From positions 1 through 64,000 of the forward strand of contig NZ_FLOC01000003.1 in assembly GCF_900089755.1 (NCBI RefSeq): a stretch of 64,000 bases of DNA. Reading direction: 5' to 3'. The notes beneath the pieces were generated by a model. That model saw only the letters and a program-made list of their open reading frames with translations, was not told the DNA's origin and searched no databases. This DNA comes from Marinomonas aquimarina (GTDB taxonomy: Bacteria > Pseudomonadota > Gammaproteobacteria > Pseudomonadales > Marinomonadaceae). Position numbers and translations under genes: made by a program. Position 1 is the first letter of the stretch, and each line of letters begins with the position of its first letter. Shown in pieces: positions 28,789 through 37,814 of this stretch.

Positions 28789-29082
28789 CTAGATAGAGGG
28801 CTGCAAATGTATGTACTTACCATACATATTAGCTAATTGAAAAAATTCGTCACAGTAATTGGATGGTGAACTCACAAATAAATCGAAATCCGTGGCTCCC
28901 TTTAGGTTCTTTTGTAATGACGCAATCATGCCAAGTGCAGCAGAGTCTAAAAAAGCGACCTGATTACAAACCAACTCAACCGGTTTGCTCGACATTAACG
29001 CTTCCATGTATTCGTTGCGAAACCATTCATAATGCTCAAACGAGAACTTTTCTGGCAGTACAATACGGTATTTTTCAGACAT
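28789..29082 (-). CDS. STAS-domain protein, copy 1
   Basis: A single STAS domain of 97 residues, as in anti-anti-sigma factors and MlaB-like proteins. FLDSAALGMIASLQ holds the conserved Asp-Ser where STAS proteins are phosphorylated. It begins with the strand IVLPEKFSFEHYEWF. Start ATG 29082: AGAGGA lies 9 nt upstream, while the ATG at 29091 is too close to it. It is about three quarters identical to the next STAS gene on the right, so the two arose by duplication. No kinase or sigma factor gene is adjacent, and the partner is unknown. Confidence 0.85.
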   Translation of the reverse strand: MSEKYRIVLPEKFSFEHYEWFRNEYMEALMSSKPVELVCNQVAFLDSAALGMIASLQKNLKGATDFDLFVSSPSNYCDEFFQLANMYGKYIHLQPSI

Positions 29083-29518
29083 AAAAAACATTCCTCTGAA
29101 ACTTGCACTTATTTAAACGCGCATTCAATTTACAACATATCTACACATTTCTGCAACGAACCCGCAACGATGTTCATCGCGGTTGTGAATCTTTTTTTAA
29201 TACGCTGTGTTTAAACAATTTGGATCATAAGAATTTTCTAATATTTAACATTTTATCAATTAATCGTTGTTGCGCTGATGCTTACTTAAATCGCTCAGCT
29301 TTATAGTTAAGTGGAAGGTTTGGCTACACAGGAGTGACATGGACCGCTAAAGAGCCGATAACGTGGAGGTCATAGAAAAAGAGAGCAAACACTGGCTCTA
29401 TAAATCATTAGAAGTGACGAATAATAGCGGGGATTTTTGTGCGTTAAATGGCTAATTCATGTGTTCGATTTGCAGGACCCAACACAGATTTAGCATGCGT
29501 GTTACATATATTTGCAGC
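29083..29518. other. Gene-free stretch between the STAS paralogues
   Basis: AT-rich with no coding region. It contains an imperfect hairpin near 29157-29184 and the promoter of the left STAS gene. The last bases before 29519 resemble the bases after the left gene (CAGCCTAG), so the duplication extended past the stop codon. Confidence 0.5.
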
Positions 29519-29809
29519 CTAGGCAGGGAGCTGTAAATGTATGTATTTTCCGTACATGTTGGCTAACTGGAACAACTCGTCGCAATAGCTAGAAGGTGCA
29601 CTGACAACAAGGTCGTAGTTGGTCACATTTTTTAAATTCCTTTGCAGCGAAGCAATCATTCCCAACGCAGCAGAGTCTAAAAACGTTACTTGGCTACACA
29701 CCAATTCTACGGGTTTGCTGGCGACTAAGGCTTCAGTGTATTGGCTGCGAAACCATTCATAGTCTTCAAATGAAAATTTCTCGGGTAAGGCAATACGGTG
29801 AACGTTCAT
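29519..29809 (-). CDS. STAS-domain protein, copy 2
   Basis: A paralogue of the gene 440 bp to the left. It has the same length, the same Asp-Ser motif in FLDSAALGMIASLQ, and the shared C-terminal block LANMYGKYIHLQ. Differences cluster in residues 40-75 (SQVTFLDS, NVTNYDLVVSAPSSYCDE). GGGGGAGT lies directly before ATG 29809. Two near-identical STAS proteins usually mean divergence of partners or dosage, but no partner gene is visible here. Confidence 0.85.
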   Translation of the reverse strand: MNVHRIALPEKFSFEDYEWFRSQYTEALVASKPVELVCSQVTFLDSAALGMIASLQRNLKNVTNYDLVVSAPSSYCDELFQLANMYGKYIHLQLPA

Positions 29810-30290
29810 ACTCCCCCTATCTAGGTTTATATCAATTCTTGTGAATATAATTTAACCAATATCGCAGACTAGATGTAAGAATCAAGCAAATTTTACGAAC
29901 TGGTAACATTTTGATGATATGAAACATGTGTGAACTTAGGCTTGGTGTTATCAATCATCTTCAGATGAAGGCTCCTCCACAGCAAAAGATAAAGAAGCCT
30001 GCAAAATTAAGCCCATTGCGCCTAATCTAAGCAATGATACGGTGAGATGTACCATGTCCTAACCTACGTTCTATGGATTGGCTGACATAGTATCTGAGAA
30101 ATATTACAAAATTACGAATTAATAGAAAAATGCTTTAAAAATCAAAGACCTATAAAATAATTTTATCGATTGTTGACTTGGTAGAATTAAGCTTGGGGCA
30201 CTTAACTGTTTTCGTTTAAAGAACAACCAGCCACCCCAACCACTCAATCCACAGCTATGAACAGACAACCAAGCAACATTGACCTAACGC
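29810..30290. other. Gene-free stretch
   Basis: About 480 bp, AT-rich, with no open frame, repeat or RNA motif that I can support. It contains the 5' region of STAS copy 2 and the 3' end region of the universal stress protein gene. Confidence 0.5.
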
Positions 30291-30707
30291 CTAGCGTACA
30301 ACGAGGACCGATACTTTAGAGTACTTGGCAACATAACCTGCATTCGATGCGAAAATATGATCAGCTAAACCTGGTACATGTGATGCCATCACCACAAGAT
30401 CCACACCATTCTCTTTCTCTGCTTTGATCAGTGTTTCATCCAAATCAACAGCAGGATCAGGAATGCTGTAAGACACAGCCGTCACATTCGCTAAATCGTA
30501 CTTAGCTGCCTGCTCCTTAGCAAACGCGTCCACCATTTCAGAAAATTCTTCTGGATTATGCGCTACGCTGCTCGGAGCTGAGCTGCTTACTCCAACATAA
30601 CAAACAGGTAAGTCATAGGTTTTCGCCAAGTCCGCTGCGGTTTTTAATGCCTTTTCAAGACGATCAATGTGCCCTAAGTCCACTGGCACCATTATTTTAG
30701 TGTACAT
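30291..30707 (-). CDS. Universal stress protein (UspA family)
   Basis: A 138-residue single Usp domain: MYTKIMVPVDLGHIDRLEKA at the N terminus and a C-terminal block DLVVMASHVPGLADHIFASN followed by VSVLVVR. The ATP-binding form has GxxGxxxxGS near the end. Here the equivalent is SHVPGLADHIFASN, so nucleotide binding may be altered. The start ATG 30707 has a near-perfect AGGAGG; the longer frame to 30803 is not needed. It lies 122 bp downstream of the small Rossmann-fold gene on the same strand. Confidence 0.88.
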   Translation of the reverse strand: MYTKIMVPVDLGHIDRLEKALKTAADLAKTYDLPVCYVGVSSSAPSSVAHNPEEFSEMVDAFAKEQAAKYDLANVTAVSYSIPDPAVDLDETLIKAEKENGVDLVVMASHVPGLADHIFASNAGYVAKYSKVSVLVVR

Positions 30708-30829
30708 TTCAAACCCTCCTCGGCCAGAACCGACAGCTCTGTACCAATTGGTATATGAGTGTACTCTCAGTATGGTAGAGGATTGAAAGTTCCACAAATA
30801 CATACCAGAGTTAACATTCTAACCAATAT

Positions 30830-31210
30830 CTAATAAAACTCATCGCTGGCTTTGGTAGACACCATCATGCCATTGAAAAGCGAAATCAGCAGCGCGGATA
30901 TCCGTTCGTGCATGATCACAGTATGCTGATTGCCACTTTCTTGCATATGTGTTCGCAAAGCATCACGCACTTCTTTAATCCCTGTTACATCAATCAAGAT
31001 GTCGATCTGAGAACTGTCAACTAACAAATCATACATATCCATCGTCACCAGAATATCGTGCTCTTTCGCTAACAGAATACCTGGGGCTTGTGGGTTAGGA
31101 TCTGCAACGCCAATAATGTCGACAAATTCTGCTTTGAACAATCTGTCCAACAACTCCAGTCCTGCGTTTCCTCCACCGATGACAGCTATTTTGAATTGAT
31201 TTGAATTCAT
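30830..31210 (-). CDS. Small Rossmann-fold (NAD-binding) protein, unknown role
   Basis: A stand-alone nucleotide-binding domain of 126 residues with the dinucleotide loop GGGNAG preceded by IAVI and followed by acidic VADPN. It resembles the N-terminal half of Gfo/Idh-type dehydrogenases, but no catalytic C-terminal domain follows: the frame ends after MHERISALLISLFNGM. A sensor or regulatory role by NAD binding is possible; I cannot name a family. It may form a transcript with the universal stress gene downstream. Confidence 0.7.
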   Translation of the reverse strand: MNSNQFKIAVIGGGNAGLELLDRLFKAEFVDIIGVADPNPQAPGILLAKEHDILVTMDMYDLLVDSSQIDILIDVTGIKEVRDALRTHMQESGNQHTVIMHERISALLISLFNGMMVSTKASDEFY

Positions 31211-31441
31211 TTCTATTCCTTGCCTCTTTCAAACATCGACTTCAAGCAAAATGATTTTGCCTTCTAACAACTACAGCACCCACTTCGTGATGCTGATTAG
31301 ATAACATACGCTTATATATTAAGAGAGAACACCGGATACAGAGCATTTGCGCGCCAATCTCAAGCGCCATTGCGATAAGTCAGAAGAATCGTAAAACCTA
31401 TAGGAAGTAGGCTTGCATTTATGATTCCCCTAGTTCCGAAC

Positions 31442-31720
31442 CTAAGTCTGCGAAATTTGATAGTGGCGCTCAACATTGACTGTCACAGCGCCCCAATTCG
31501 AATTCCCAACCCTTTGTTGATGTGCATCGAATGCAGACTGATCAACAAATTCCTCATAAACATCAAATCGTAAGGGGTTAACTGCAGACTGCGTCACAGA
31601 AAACGCCAGACATCCCTGCTCAGCCAGCGTTAACTGAATATGCGTTCTTAACTCAGACTGAACTGTCTCTAACTCTGCTGCGGGCACAAGAATGTAGCCT
31701 TGAAGAATAATTTTGGACAT
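31442..31720 (-). CDS. ABM-family (antibiotic biosynthesis monooxygenase-like) protein
   Basis: A 92-residue dimeric alpha-beta barrel pattern of the YgiN type: strand YILVPAAELE, helix, GCLAFSVTQSAVNPLRFDVY, then EEFVDQSAFDAHQQ. These proteins act on quinols or as small oxygenases or isomerases; the substrate is unknown. It begins 11 nt after the DMT transporter gene, with GGGAACTGG upstream, so it is probably the second gene of that operon. The neighbourhood suggests metabolite export plus modification. Confidence 0.82.
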   Translation of the reverse strand: MSKIILQGYILVPAAELETVQSELRTHIQLTLAEQGCLAFSVTQSAVNPLRFDVYEEFVDQSAFDAHQQRVGNSNWGAVTVNVERHYQISQT

Positions 31721-31731
31721 CCAGTTCCCTT

Positions 31732-32628
31732 TTAATGTCGCTTACCTTGTCCGTGAATCGAATAAAGTCCACTGATAATAATGACCGATGCGCCAATGAT
31801 GGTCCAAGGATCTGGAAATTCGCCAAAAGCAAATAAGCCAATAAGGGTGGCAAACACCAGCAAACTGTAGTTAAACGGTTGCAATAAAGAAGCCGGCGCA
31901 TATTCCAACGCTTTGACTAATAGAAGCTGCGCCGCGACACTTAGTACGGAAATGATCGTTAACCAGCCCCATTCCTCTAGGGTCGGCTCCCGCCAAGCCG
32001 AGACACCAAAGACAGTGGTGACGACACAGCCTACCAGTGCCATATACAACACATTGGTATTAAAGCCATCACCTAAGCCACTTACCTTACGCGTCACCAC
32101 ATGGTAACCGGCAAAACACAGTGCCGCGAACAATGGAATGACCGAAGTAGGATCAAACACACTTAAGCCTGGTCGCAGAATCACTAAGGTACCGATAAAG
32201 CCAGCCATCACCGCCAGCCAGCATTTCAGGCTCACCTTTTCCCCTAACACGGGTGCTGCCAAGGCAATAACGACCAATGGAAAAACGGCCATCAGGGCAT
32301 GAGCTTCTGCCAATCCTAGATAGCGTAACGCTAAATTGAACAAGGCAATCTCAGCAAGGGATAACAGTGACCTAAGTATTTGCAACTTATAAGAGGCGGT
32401 CGGCAGGGCTCGTCTTAGTGCACCTGTTCGAGATACCCATACCACCGCAAACACCGCGAACACCCAATAACGCACCATCACCACCTGCGCAACGGACATT
32501 TCTTGGACAATGATTTTGGTGAAGGCATCTTGGGTCGCAAAGGCCAACATAGCGGCAATACCCAACATCACCCCAGTCAAAACGGAGCTTCGTTCAGCCT
32601 TAATAGACACGTGGGTGCGATCGTTCAT
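31732..32628 (-). CDS. DMT-superfamily (EamA) membrane transporter
   Basis: A 298-residue inner-membrane protein with about ten TM helices arranged as two EamA repeats: the first starts GVMLGIAAMLAFATQDAF, the second near SVIPLFAALCFAGYHVV. Glycine and proline patterns at repeat ends (ILRPG, GEKVS) are typical. Members export amino acids or other metabolites by drug/metabolite antiport. The substrate cannot be read from sequence. Co-directional with the ABM gene. Confidence 0.9.
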   Translation of the reverse strand: MNDRTHVSIKAERSSVLTGVMLGIAAMLAFATQDAFTKIIVQEMSVAQVVMVRYWVFAVFAVVWVSRTGALRRALPTASYKLQILRSLLSLAEIALFNLALRYLGLAEAHALMAVFPLVVIALAAPVLGEKVSLKCWLAVMAGFIGTLVILRPGLSVFDPTSVIPLFAALCFAGYHVVTRKVSGLGDGFNTNVLYMALVGCVVTTVFGVSAWREPTLEEWGWLTIISVLSVAAQLLLVKALEYAPASLLQPFNYSLLVFATLIGLFAFGEFPDPWTIIGASVIIISGLYSIHGQGKRH

Positions 32629-32842
32629 GGGGAATAGGCATCCGCTTCAATGATTTAAAAGAAGAAAATCAAACGTTTGCAAGTCTATCGAAATCCATCA
32701 ACAAGTCATATAAGGGAAAAAGGAACTTTAAGAACAGATCAAAATCATAGATAATGCCTCGCGGCTGCGCTTAGCAGGTTGCTATCAACCTTAGAAGCTT
32801 AATAAGTGCAAGCAATAATATAATAATGGAGAAAATGACAGC

Positions 32843-33244
32843 ATGGCTGCAGCGCTACACCCACTCGTCACCCCATCAGACTACATCCTGTTGGAAGATG
32901 GTTCTTATTCTTTACCAGAGACGGATAAATACTTATCACTGGAAGGAGCGATCTGTGACGATCCACATCAAGGGGCTCTAGAGTACAATCGCGCCCTTAT
33001 TCGTCATTTAAAACATCATGCGAAAAATGATTACGGTGAACCAAGATACCAACGTATCTTTCGCCAATACGCCAACAATCGTCGAATCAAAAAAGTACTC
33101 GCCGTTGCCTCGGCGATTCGTGACAAACACTTGTATGGCAAGCCTGAAGATTGTGTCGAAGCAGAGAAGCAAAAGACCTTTACCCAGGTGGAGTCCGTTT
33201 TATTTCTTCATGTACCTGTCGAGTATTTACAAATACAAGCCTAA
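32843..33244 (+). CDS. Hypothetical protein
   Basis: A 133-residue soluble protein with no family I recognise. The N-terminal part is acidic (YILLEDGSYSLPETDKYLSL), the middle is basic (IRHLKHHAKNDYGEPRYQRI, then NNRRIKKVL), and a hydrophobic C-terminal strand ends it (VESVLFLHVPVEYLQIQA). GGAG lies 11 nt before ATG 32843. A different frame from ATG 32835 is shorter and less convincing. Isolated between divergent and convergent genes. Confidence 0.6.
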   Translation: MAAALHPLVTPSDYILLEDGSYSLPETDKYLSLEGAICDDPHQGALEYNRALIRHLKHHAKNDYGEPRYQRIFRQYANNRRIKKVLAVASAIRDKHLYGKPEDCVEAEKQKTFTQVESVLFLHVPVEYLQIQA

Positions 33245-33330
33245 TCCGCAGGTTCTCTAGCAAGTTGAGAACCAATACAGCACTTGAATGGACGAAAGCT
33301 TGCACAGCTTTCGTCCACCTTTCCGATCGA

Positions 33331-34146
33331 TCACTTCAACCTAAGTGGCTTCAAATTATTAAAGATGGCCGCGACAGACTTCTGCAAGTGATCCTGATAA
33401 AGCCCCTCTACCTGCTCGATAACTGCCGCGTCGGTATGATTTTGCGCCATAAGCTTCAAGGCAATATGCAGGTCATTGGTATCCCCTAAGTGATCTTGAA
33501 TGGTTTTTAGCGTCTTGAGACGCTCATCATCGACCTGCGTTGCGACCTGGTTCAACTCTAAAAAATAGCGAAATTTCTTTAACTGAATTCGGGTTGAATG
33601 GAAGTGCTCGGCCTCTTTTTTCAATTGTTTCACAGACGCTTTCAGAGCCTGTTTATAGGCCTTTTCATCCGCTTGTAACTGCGCCTGCAGAGTCTTCTTC
33701 TTAACCTCATCAAAGTGCGCATTCTGTCGTGCAAATGCGATAGACTCGGACACAAATAACCCTGCAACGGACGCTAAAAGTTGCCCATCCAAACGCTGCT
33801 TTTCTTGTTGTAGGCGCTCAATATAGAGCGCTAGTGAAGACGAATCTTGGATAGTCTGGTCAGCAAGGGATTGTGCCAGTTTAACTTGCACTTCTAGGTC
33901 CCGTGGTGCGGATAATGTTTTGAATAGCGTGCGGAAGACGCGCTTATGCTTGCGCCAGCGCTTCTTGTGTTGACTGTCTTGTTCGAGGGCAATTAACAAT
34001 TCTAAAACGGGGGTAATGCGCCTCACCGAGACACGCAGCTCGTGGATGGTTTCGTCATCGCTCTGTTGTTTTAACAGATCAGTGAGTTTTTCTTCAATAG
34101 TCGATAAAAGCTGCGCGCAGTGTTGTTTTAATTGTTTTTTGCCCAT
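33331..34146 (-). CDS. CHAD-domain protein
   Basis: A helical CHAD domain. Conserved basic and His residues form the polyphosphate-binding surface seen in this family: IHELRVSVRRITPVLELLIA, RKHKRVFRTLFKTLSAPRDL, and HSTRIQLKKFRYFLEL. Family members bind inorganic polyphosphate; here the domain stands alone without a CYTH phosphatase partner. The start ATG 34146 opens the protein at MGKKQLKQHCAQ and gives 271 residues; the longer frame to 34227 has no ribosome binding site. Confidence 0.85.
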   Translation of the reverse strand: MGKKQLKQHCAQLLSTIEEKLTDLLKQQSDDETIHELRVSVRRITPVLELLIALEQDSQHKKRWRKHKRVFRTLFKTLSAPRDLEVQVKLAQSLADQTIQDSSSLALYIERLQQEKQRLDGQLLASVAGLFVSESIAFARQNAHFDEVKKKTLQAQLQADEKAYKQALKASVKQLKKEAEHFHSTRIQLKKFRYFLELNQVATQVDDERLKTLKTIQDHLGDTNDLHIALKLMAQNHTDAAVIEQVEGLYQDHLQKSVAAIFNNLKPLRLK

Positions 34147-34266
34147 GATTAACCTACTTGTTGGCCGCTGGTTTCTGAGTATAGGACAGTGACATGGATT
34201 TTGTGTTTGTAACGGGGTACTGATCAAATTAAAGACTGTCTATAAGTGGCTACACCAATATCAAGA

Positions 34267-34632
34267 CTAATCAGTAAACAGCTTCCTACTTTGAATTTCT
34301 CTGATCTTGCAGATAATTAACTCAGCCACCAGATTATTAATCATCTTAGTTCGCGGGTCGATTAAGAAATGCATGCAGTCATTGATCTGCGTATTGATCC
34401 TTTCACGCTGCTCATCCGTGCAGGCAACCTCCAACGTAAAGGTGTATTTAGATGCGGTTTCCATATTTCTTATATCGGTCCATAGCTCATTCGCGTACAG
34501 ATACACCTCATGCTTCTCCTCCTCTGACAGAGTCAGTGGCAGAGCATCAAGTGATTTCATCAACGCTTGCTCGAGTTCAGCATTATCAGACAGGGTGCTC
34601 AAGTACTGCCTGATATCAACAATATCCCCCAT
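34267..34632 (-). CDS. Hypothetical helical protein downstream of psiE-like gene
   Basis: A 121-residue protein, all predicted helix, starting MGDIVDIRQYLSTLSDNAEL. No family was recognised. A very good AGGAGG site sits 6 nt before ATG 34632 and the gene starts 22 nt after the PsiE-family gene, so it is probably the second gene of a stress operon. Two Cys residues (ACTDEQ, NDCMHF) are the only distinctive side chains. Confidence 0.65.
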   Translation of the reverse strand: MGDIVDIRQYLSTLSDNAELEQALMKSLDALPLTLSEEEKHEVYLYANELWTDIRNMETASKYTFTLEVACTDEQRERINTQINDCMHFLIDPRTKMINNLVAELIICKIREIQSRKLFTD

Positions 34633-34654
34633 TGAGGCCTCCTGCTGTTTATTA

Positions 34655-35134
34655 CTAGGACCAAGGCTGTTTCACTTTTTTCTGTACTAACCAGTACGAC
34701 ACCCCCAAGGCCAGTACCACAGCGGCAATCCCAAAAACGTATTCAGGGGTGATGGTATCAAAATCTAAAATAATGACTTTACGAGCAATCGCCATCAATG
34801 CCGTGGCAATCACAAGCTGTATCGGCAGTATATTTGTGCCTAAATACAGACGAATATTGATGAATATTTCCACTGCAATAAGCACTACCATAAAAGCAGC
34901 AAATATTTGAAAAATGTCACCAACCTCTAACAGCCAAACCGGAGGCTCCATCAGTCTTTGATAAACAACAAAAACCACATCAGCAACCCCAAAGAGAATA
35001 ATCGCTACCATTAAAATGGCGAGTGCTTTAATAGCTAGGCGAATAACTTTATGTAAGAAGCTAATTAGAGAGTCTTCATGCTCAGCCGGAAGCTCTTCAT
35101 GAACAATTTCATTTTGGCTTTCATCGTTCTTCAT
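34655..35134 (-). CDS. PsiE-family (phosphate-starvation-inducible) membrane protein
   Basis: A 159-residue inner-membrane protein with four hydrophobic segments. The conserved PsiE block is IFQIFAAFMVVLIAVEIFIN, then RLYLGTNILPIQLVIATALM and ARKVIILDFDTI. The biochemical role is unknown. In E. coli the family is induced by phosphate starvation and by cAMP-CRP. A long, acidic cytoplasmic N terminus (about 25 residues) precedes the first helix. Followed closely by an unknown helical protein gene. Confidence 0.85.
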   Translation of the reverse strand: MKNDESQNEIVHEELPAEHEDSLISFLHKVIRLAIKALAILMVAIILFGVADVVFVVYQRLMEPPVWLLEVGDIFQIFAAFMVVLIAVEIFINIRLYLGTNILPIQLVIATALMAIARKVIILDFDTITPEYVFGIAAVVLALGVSYWLVQKKVKQPWS

Positions 35135-35198
35135 CTACTATCCCCCAACACATCTTTGCACGATATACAAATAACGTTGCTAACTTTAAGTAGAGTCT

Positions 35199-35236
35199 AA
35201 AAATGGCAATTAGGCCAATCGAATTGGCCATTTTTA
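35199..35236 (-). terminator. Probable terminator of the pirin gene
   Basis: GGCCAAT and ATTGGCC form a perfect 7-bp stem with a 3-nt loop. On the minus strand TAATTGCCATTTTT follows, and outer AAAAATGGC/GCCATTTTT bases can extend the stem. It lies between the pirin and psiE-like genes. Confidence 0.55.
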
Positions 35237-35277
35237 AGCCTATGAAAGAAGTGGCAAAGACCTACTGCCTATTATGC

Positions 35278-36192
35278 CTATTCATCCAGTGTGTTTAGAT
35301 GACCTAATTTACCCGCCGCATATTCCGCTTCAATGCGCTCGATTTCCGCCTCAGATGCCATCACAAACGGGCCTTTTTGAACAAAAGCTTCCGCCACAGG
35401 CTGTGCTGAAAACAATGCAAAGTGCGCCTGCTCACCTCCACTATTGACGATTTGAAGCGCTTGTACCTGGCCATTTCCTAGCGCTGACATGGCGATCGAT
35501 TGCCCCTTATGTAAGGTGATCGTTTGCTCTGAAATGGATAATTGCAGGTCGCCTGCTACGGCATAGACCCAAGCATTCTCACCTGCCTTTAGGAGATGTG
35601 AAAACTGACCGTCCAGCGCCAGCTTACCATCGAGAATGGTCATGGGTAAGGCAGGAGATGACTGCCCTGTTAGCCCTTGACTGCTGCCCAATAGAATTCG
35701 TACACGACTACCCTGTCCCTCATAAACAGGAACACTTTGCGCCGTCACATGTAACGACTCTGGCGCGCTTGTTTTACTGCTAAGCGGTAGATTAACAAAG
35801 ACTTGAAGACCATGAATGCTTGACCCTGGACGAGGAGACTCATCGTGAATGATGCCCGAACCAGCCTTTAGCCAGTACAGATCGCCCGGCAGCAAATCAA
35901 AATCGTTGCCCAATGTATCGCGATTTCGAAAGCGCCCTTGTGTGTCTTCAAACAGTACCGATACGGCAGACAAGCCTGCGTGGGGATGAGGACCAAAAGT
36001 CGCTGCAGTCATTTTATAATGATCGACCATGACCAAAGGGTCCATCGCCTCAGCAAAGGCGCTCTCTCTAAAGGATAAAGCCGAGAAACCACGACCAATT
36101 TCAAATAGATTTCCATCTACGACCGGTGATACAACAAGTTGCTCGGCTGGGGTGTACTCAGTACTTTGTGTTGCTGTCATGGGTGTGTTCAT
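35278..36192 (-). CDS. Pirin family protein (putative quercetin 2,3-dioxygenase)
   Basis: Bicupin of 304 residues. The N-terminal cupin carries the metal ligands in FGPHPHAG, then HDESPRPGSSIHGLQVFVN with the conserved IHGLQ and Glu. The C-terminal cupin shows weaker conservation, as usual for pirins. Some bacterial pirins oxidise quercetin; others act as redox regulators. ATG 36192 has GGGAGAG upstream, whereas the frame to 36270 adds a stretch with no family match. It is divergent from a LysR regulator gene, which probably controls it. Confidence 0.9.
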   Translation of the reverse strand: MNTPMTATQSTEYTPAEQLVVSPVVDGNLFEIGRGFSALSFRESAFAEAMDPLVMVDHYKMTAATFGPHPHAGLSAVSVLFEDTQGRFRNRDTLGNDFDLLPGDLYWLKAGSGIIHDESPRPGSSIHGLQVFVNLPLSSKTSAPESLHVTAQSVPVYEGQGSRVRILLGSSQGLTGQSSPALPMTILDGKLALDGQFSHLLKAGENAWVYAVAGDLQLSISEQTITLHKGQSIAMSALGNGQVQALQIVNSGGEQAHFALFSAQPVAEAFVQKGPFVMASEAEIERIEAEYAAGKLGHLNTLDE

Positions 36193-36333
36193 CGTTCTCT
36201 CTCCCAAACCTATTTTGTGAAATGACGCTATAGATACTAGCAGTAGGACAATAGGCACTGTTAGATACAAAATCTGAAACTTTCGTTCTATAATTGCAAC
36301 AATGAAGCCATTAACACTAAGGTTGTGACGCCT

Positions 36334-37245
36334 ATGATCGATCTAAACGACTACTTCTACTTTGTCCACGTTGTCGAAAAGCAAGGTTTCAGCGCCGCCG
36401 CCAAAGCCTTAAATATGCCTAAATCTCGGCTCAGCCGACATGTGGCAAACCTTGAAGAGCGGCTGGACAGCCAGCTCATTCAGCGCACCTCTCGACAATT
36501 TCATGTAACCGAATCAGGGCAGATATTTTATCGACATGCGCGCGCCTTGCTGCAAGAAGCGGAAGCCGCCGAAGCAGCGATTCAAAGCCGCAAAAATACC
36601 TTGGAAGGTCGTGTCACCATCAGCTGCTCAGTGGGCGTAGCGCAGTTCGCGATCAAACAACTGATCACACAATTCTTAATCGAGCACCCCCAAGTAGAGC
36701 TGGTTCAGCAAGTCACCAACCAAACAGTGGATTTGGTATCATCAGGTATCGATTTGGCCATCCGCGGCCATGCCGATGTCCTGCCCGACTCGAGCAGTAT
36801 TCAACGACACCTTGCCACGGTTGCGTGGCACTTATTCGCTAGCCCGAGCTATTTATCGCAAACGGGCATTCCGCAATCGCCCCATGACTTATACAAACAG
36901 CAAAGTTTAAAGGTGGGTTGGCAGCCAAGCACAGGGCATTGGACTCTGCGTCATCAACAAGGCCATGTCACCACGGTGCCATTTACCCCGCAGCTTTGCA
37001 GCGACGACATGAGTACTTTAAAACATGCCGCGATCAATGGTTTGGGCATCGTGAGCCTACCGGCCTATATCTGTCGTGAAGAACTCTTAAATGGAAGCTT
37101 AGTCAGAGTACTGCCTGATTGGGTATCCGATAAGGCAGAATTAAGCCTACTGATGCCTTCGCGAAAAAGCCCATCACCTGCTGTACGCACTTTGAGTGAC
37201 TACTTAATCAAACACCTTCATAACGAAATTGGCGGCGCCCTTTAA
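36334..37245 (+). CDS. LysR-family transcriptional regulator
   Basis: An N-terminal winged helix-turn-helix (DLNDYFYFVHVVEKQGFSAA, then RLSRHVANLEERL) is followed by a substrate-binding domain of about 200 residues (VTISCSVGVAQFAIKQLIT). Length 303 is typical. It is divergent from the pirin gene with about 140 bp between, a standard layout in which the regulator binds the shared promoter region. ATG 36334 is chosen over GTG 36325, which is too close to the AAGG site. Confidence 0.9.
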   Translation: MIDLNDYFYFVHVVEKQGFSAAAKALNMPKSRLSRHVANLEERLDSQLIQRTSRQFHVTESGQIFYRHARALLQEAEAAEAAIQSRKNTLEGRVTISCSVGVAQFAIKQLITQFLIEHPQVELVQQVTNQTVDLVSSGIDLAIRGHADVLPDSSSIQRHLATVAWHLFASPSYLSQTGIPQSPHDLYKQQSLKVGWQPSTGHWTLRHQQGHVTTVPFTPQLCSDDMSTLKHAAINGLGIVSLPAYICREELLNGSLVRVLPDWVSDKAELSLLMPSRKSPSPAVRTLSDYLIKHLHNEIGGAL

Positions 37246-37443
37246 AAGCTTTGTTCAAAGGGCACCACTGAGGCAGTAAACCTAGGACCATGGCTTAAAC
37301 CTGATCCGCAAAGGAAAGCTGTATGCAGGTTACTAGTGCTGCTCAGAGGAGCCATGATGCACCATATAATTAAGTGGGTTAACTCACCATGGTGGACAAA
37401 CTCTAGTAAATGATTTAAACGTATGTTCCGTTATTGACCCTTT

Positions 37444-37587
37444 TTAGTTGCTCGCTTTGTTTGAACGTGCGTTGCGCTTTTGCTTCTTGCGCTCATTCTT
37501 CTCAGTGACGATTTTAATCGCTTCATCTTTGCTTAAGTGTGGGTGTTTCGCGATCAACTCTTCAACGCGTGTATCAAATTTTGTCAT
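37444..37587 (-). CDS. Small basic hypothetical protein (47 aa)
   Basis: Reads MTKFDTRVEELIAKHPHLSK then an acidic-basic helix and a very basic tail rich in Lys, Arg and Asn. GAGAG lies about 7 nt upstream of ATG 37587. Codon use and the compact helix-tail form look like a real small protein. The first 25 residues suggest a short helix-turn-helix-like pair (LIAKHPHLSKDEAIKIV), but the size is too small for a full domain. Unknown function, possibly nucleic-acid binding. Confidence 0.6.
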   Translation of the reverse strand: MTKFDTRVEELIAKHPHLSKDEAIKIVTEKNERKKQKRNARSNKASN

Positions 37588-37814
37588 GTATAACTCTCAT
37601 AAATAGAAATGTATATGCCCTATTCGGCGCAGCTGCATCTTAACAAGACATACGCACCAATACTGCATAAATAAACGACTCAAACTGATTTTTTTTGCAG
37701 CAACACCCGCAAAAGAAATGAACGGTGTCACCTGCCTTCAAAACCCCGTAAAATCTTGCCCTTTAGTACCTGTGTACGACCAAAAGAAATAACACCGATA
37801 TAAGAGATGGACGA

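Noticed and set aside
28789-29809. Toxin-antitoxin pair for the two small neighbouring genes
   Set aside because: Both products are clearly homologous STAS domains rather than a toxin and an antitoxin.
32835-32960. Alternative small gene starting at ATG 32835
   Set aside because: The frame ends soon and is less protein-like than the 133-residue frame starting at 32843.
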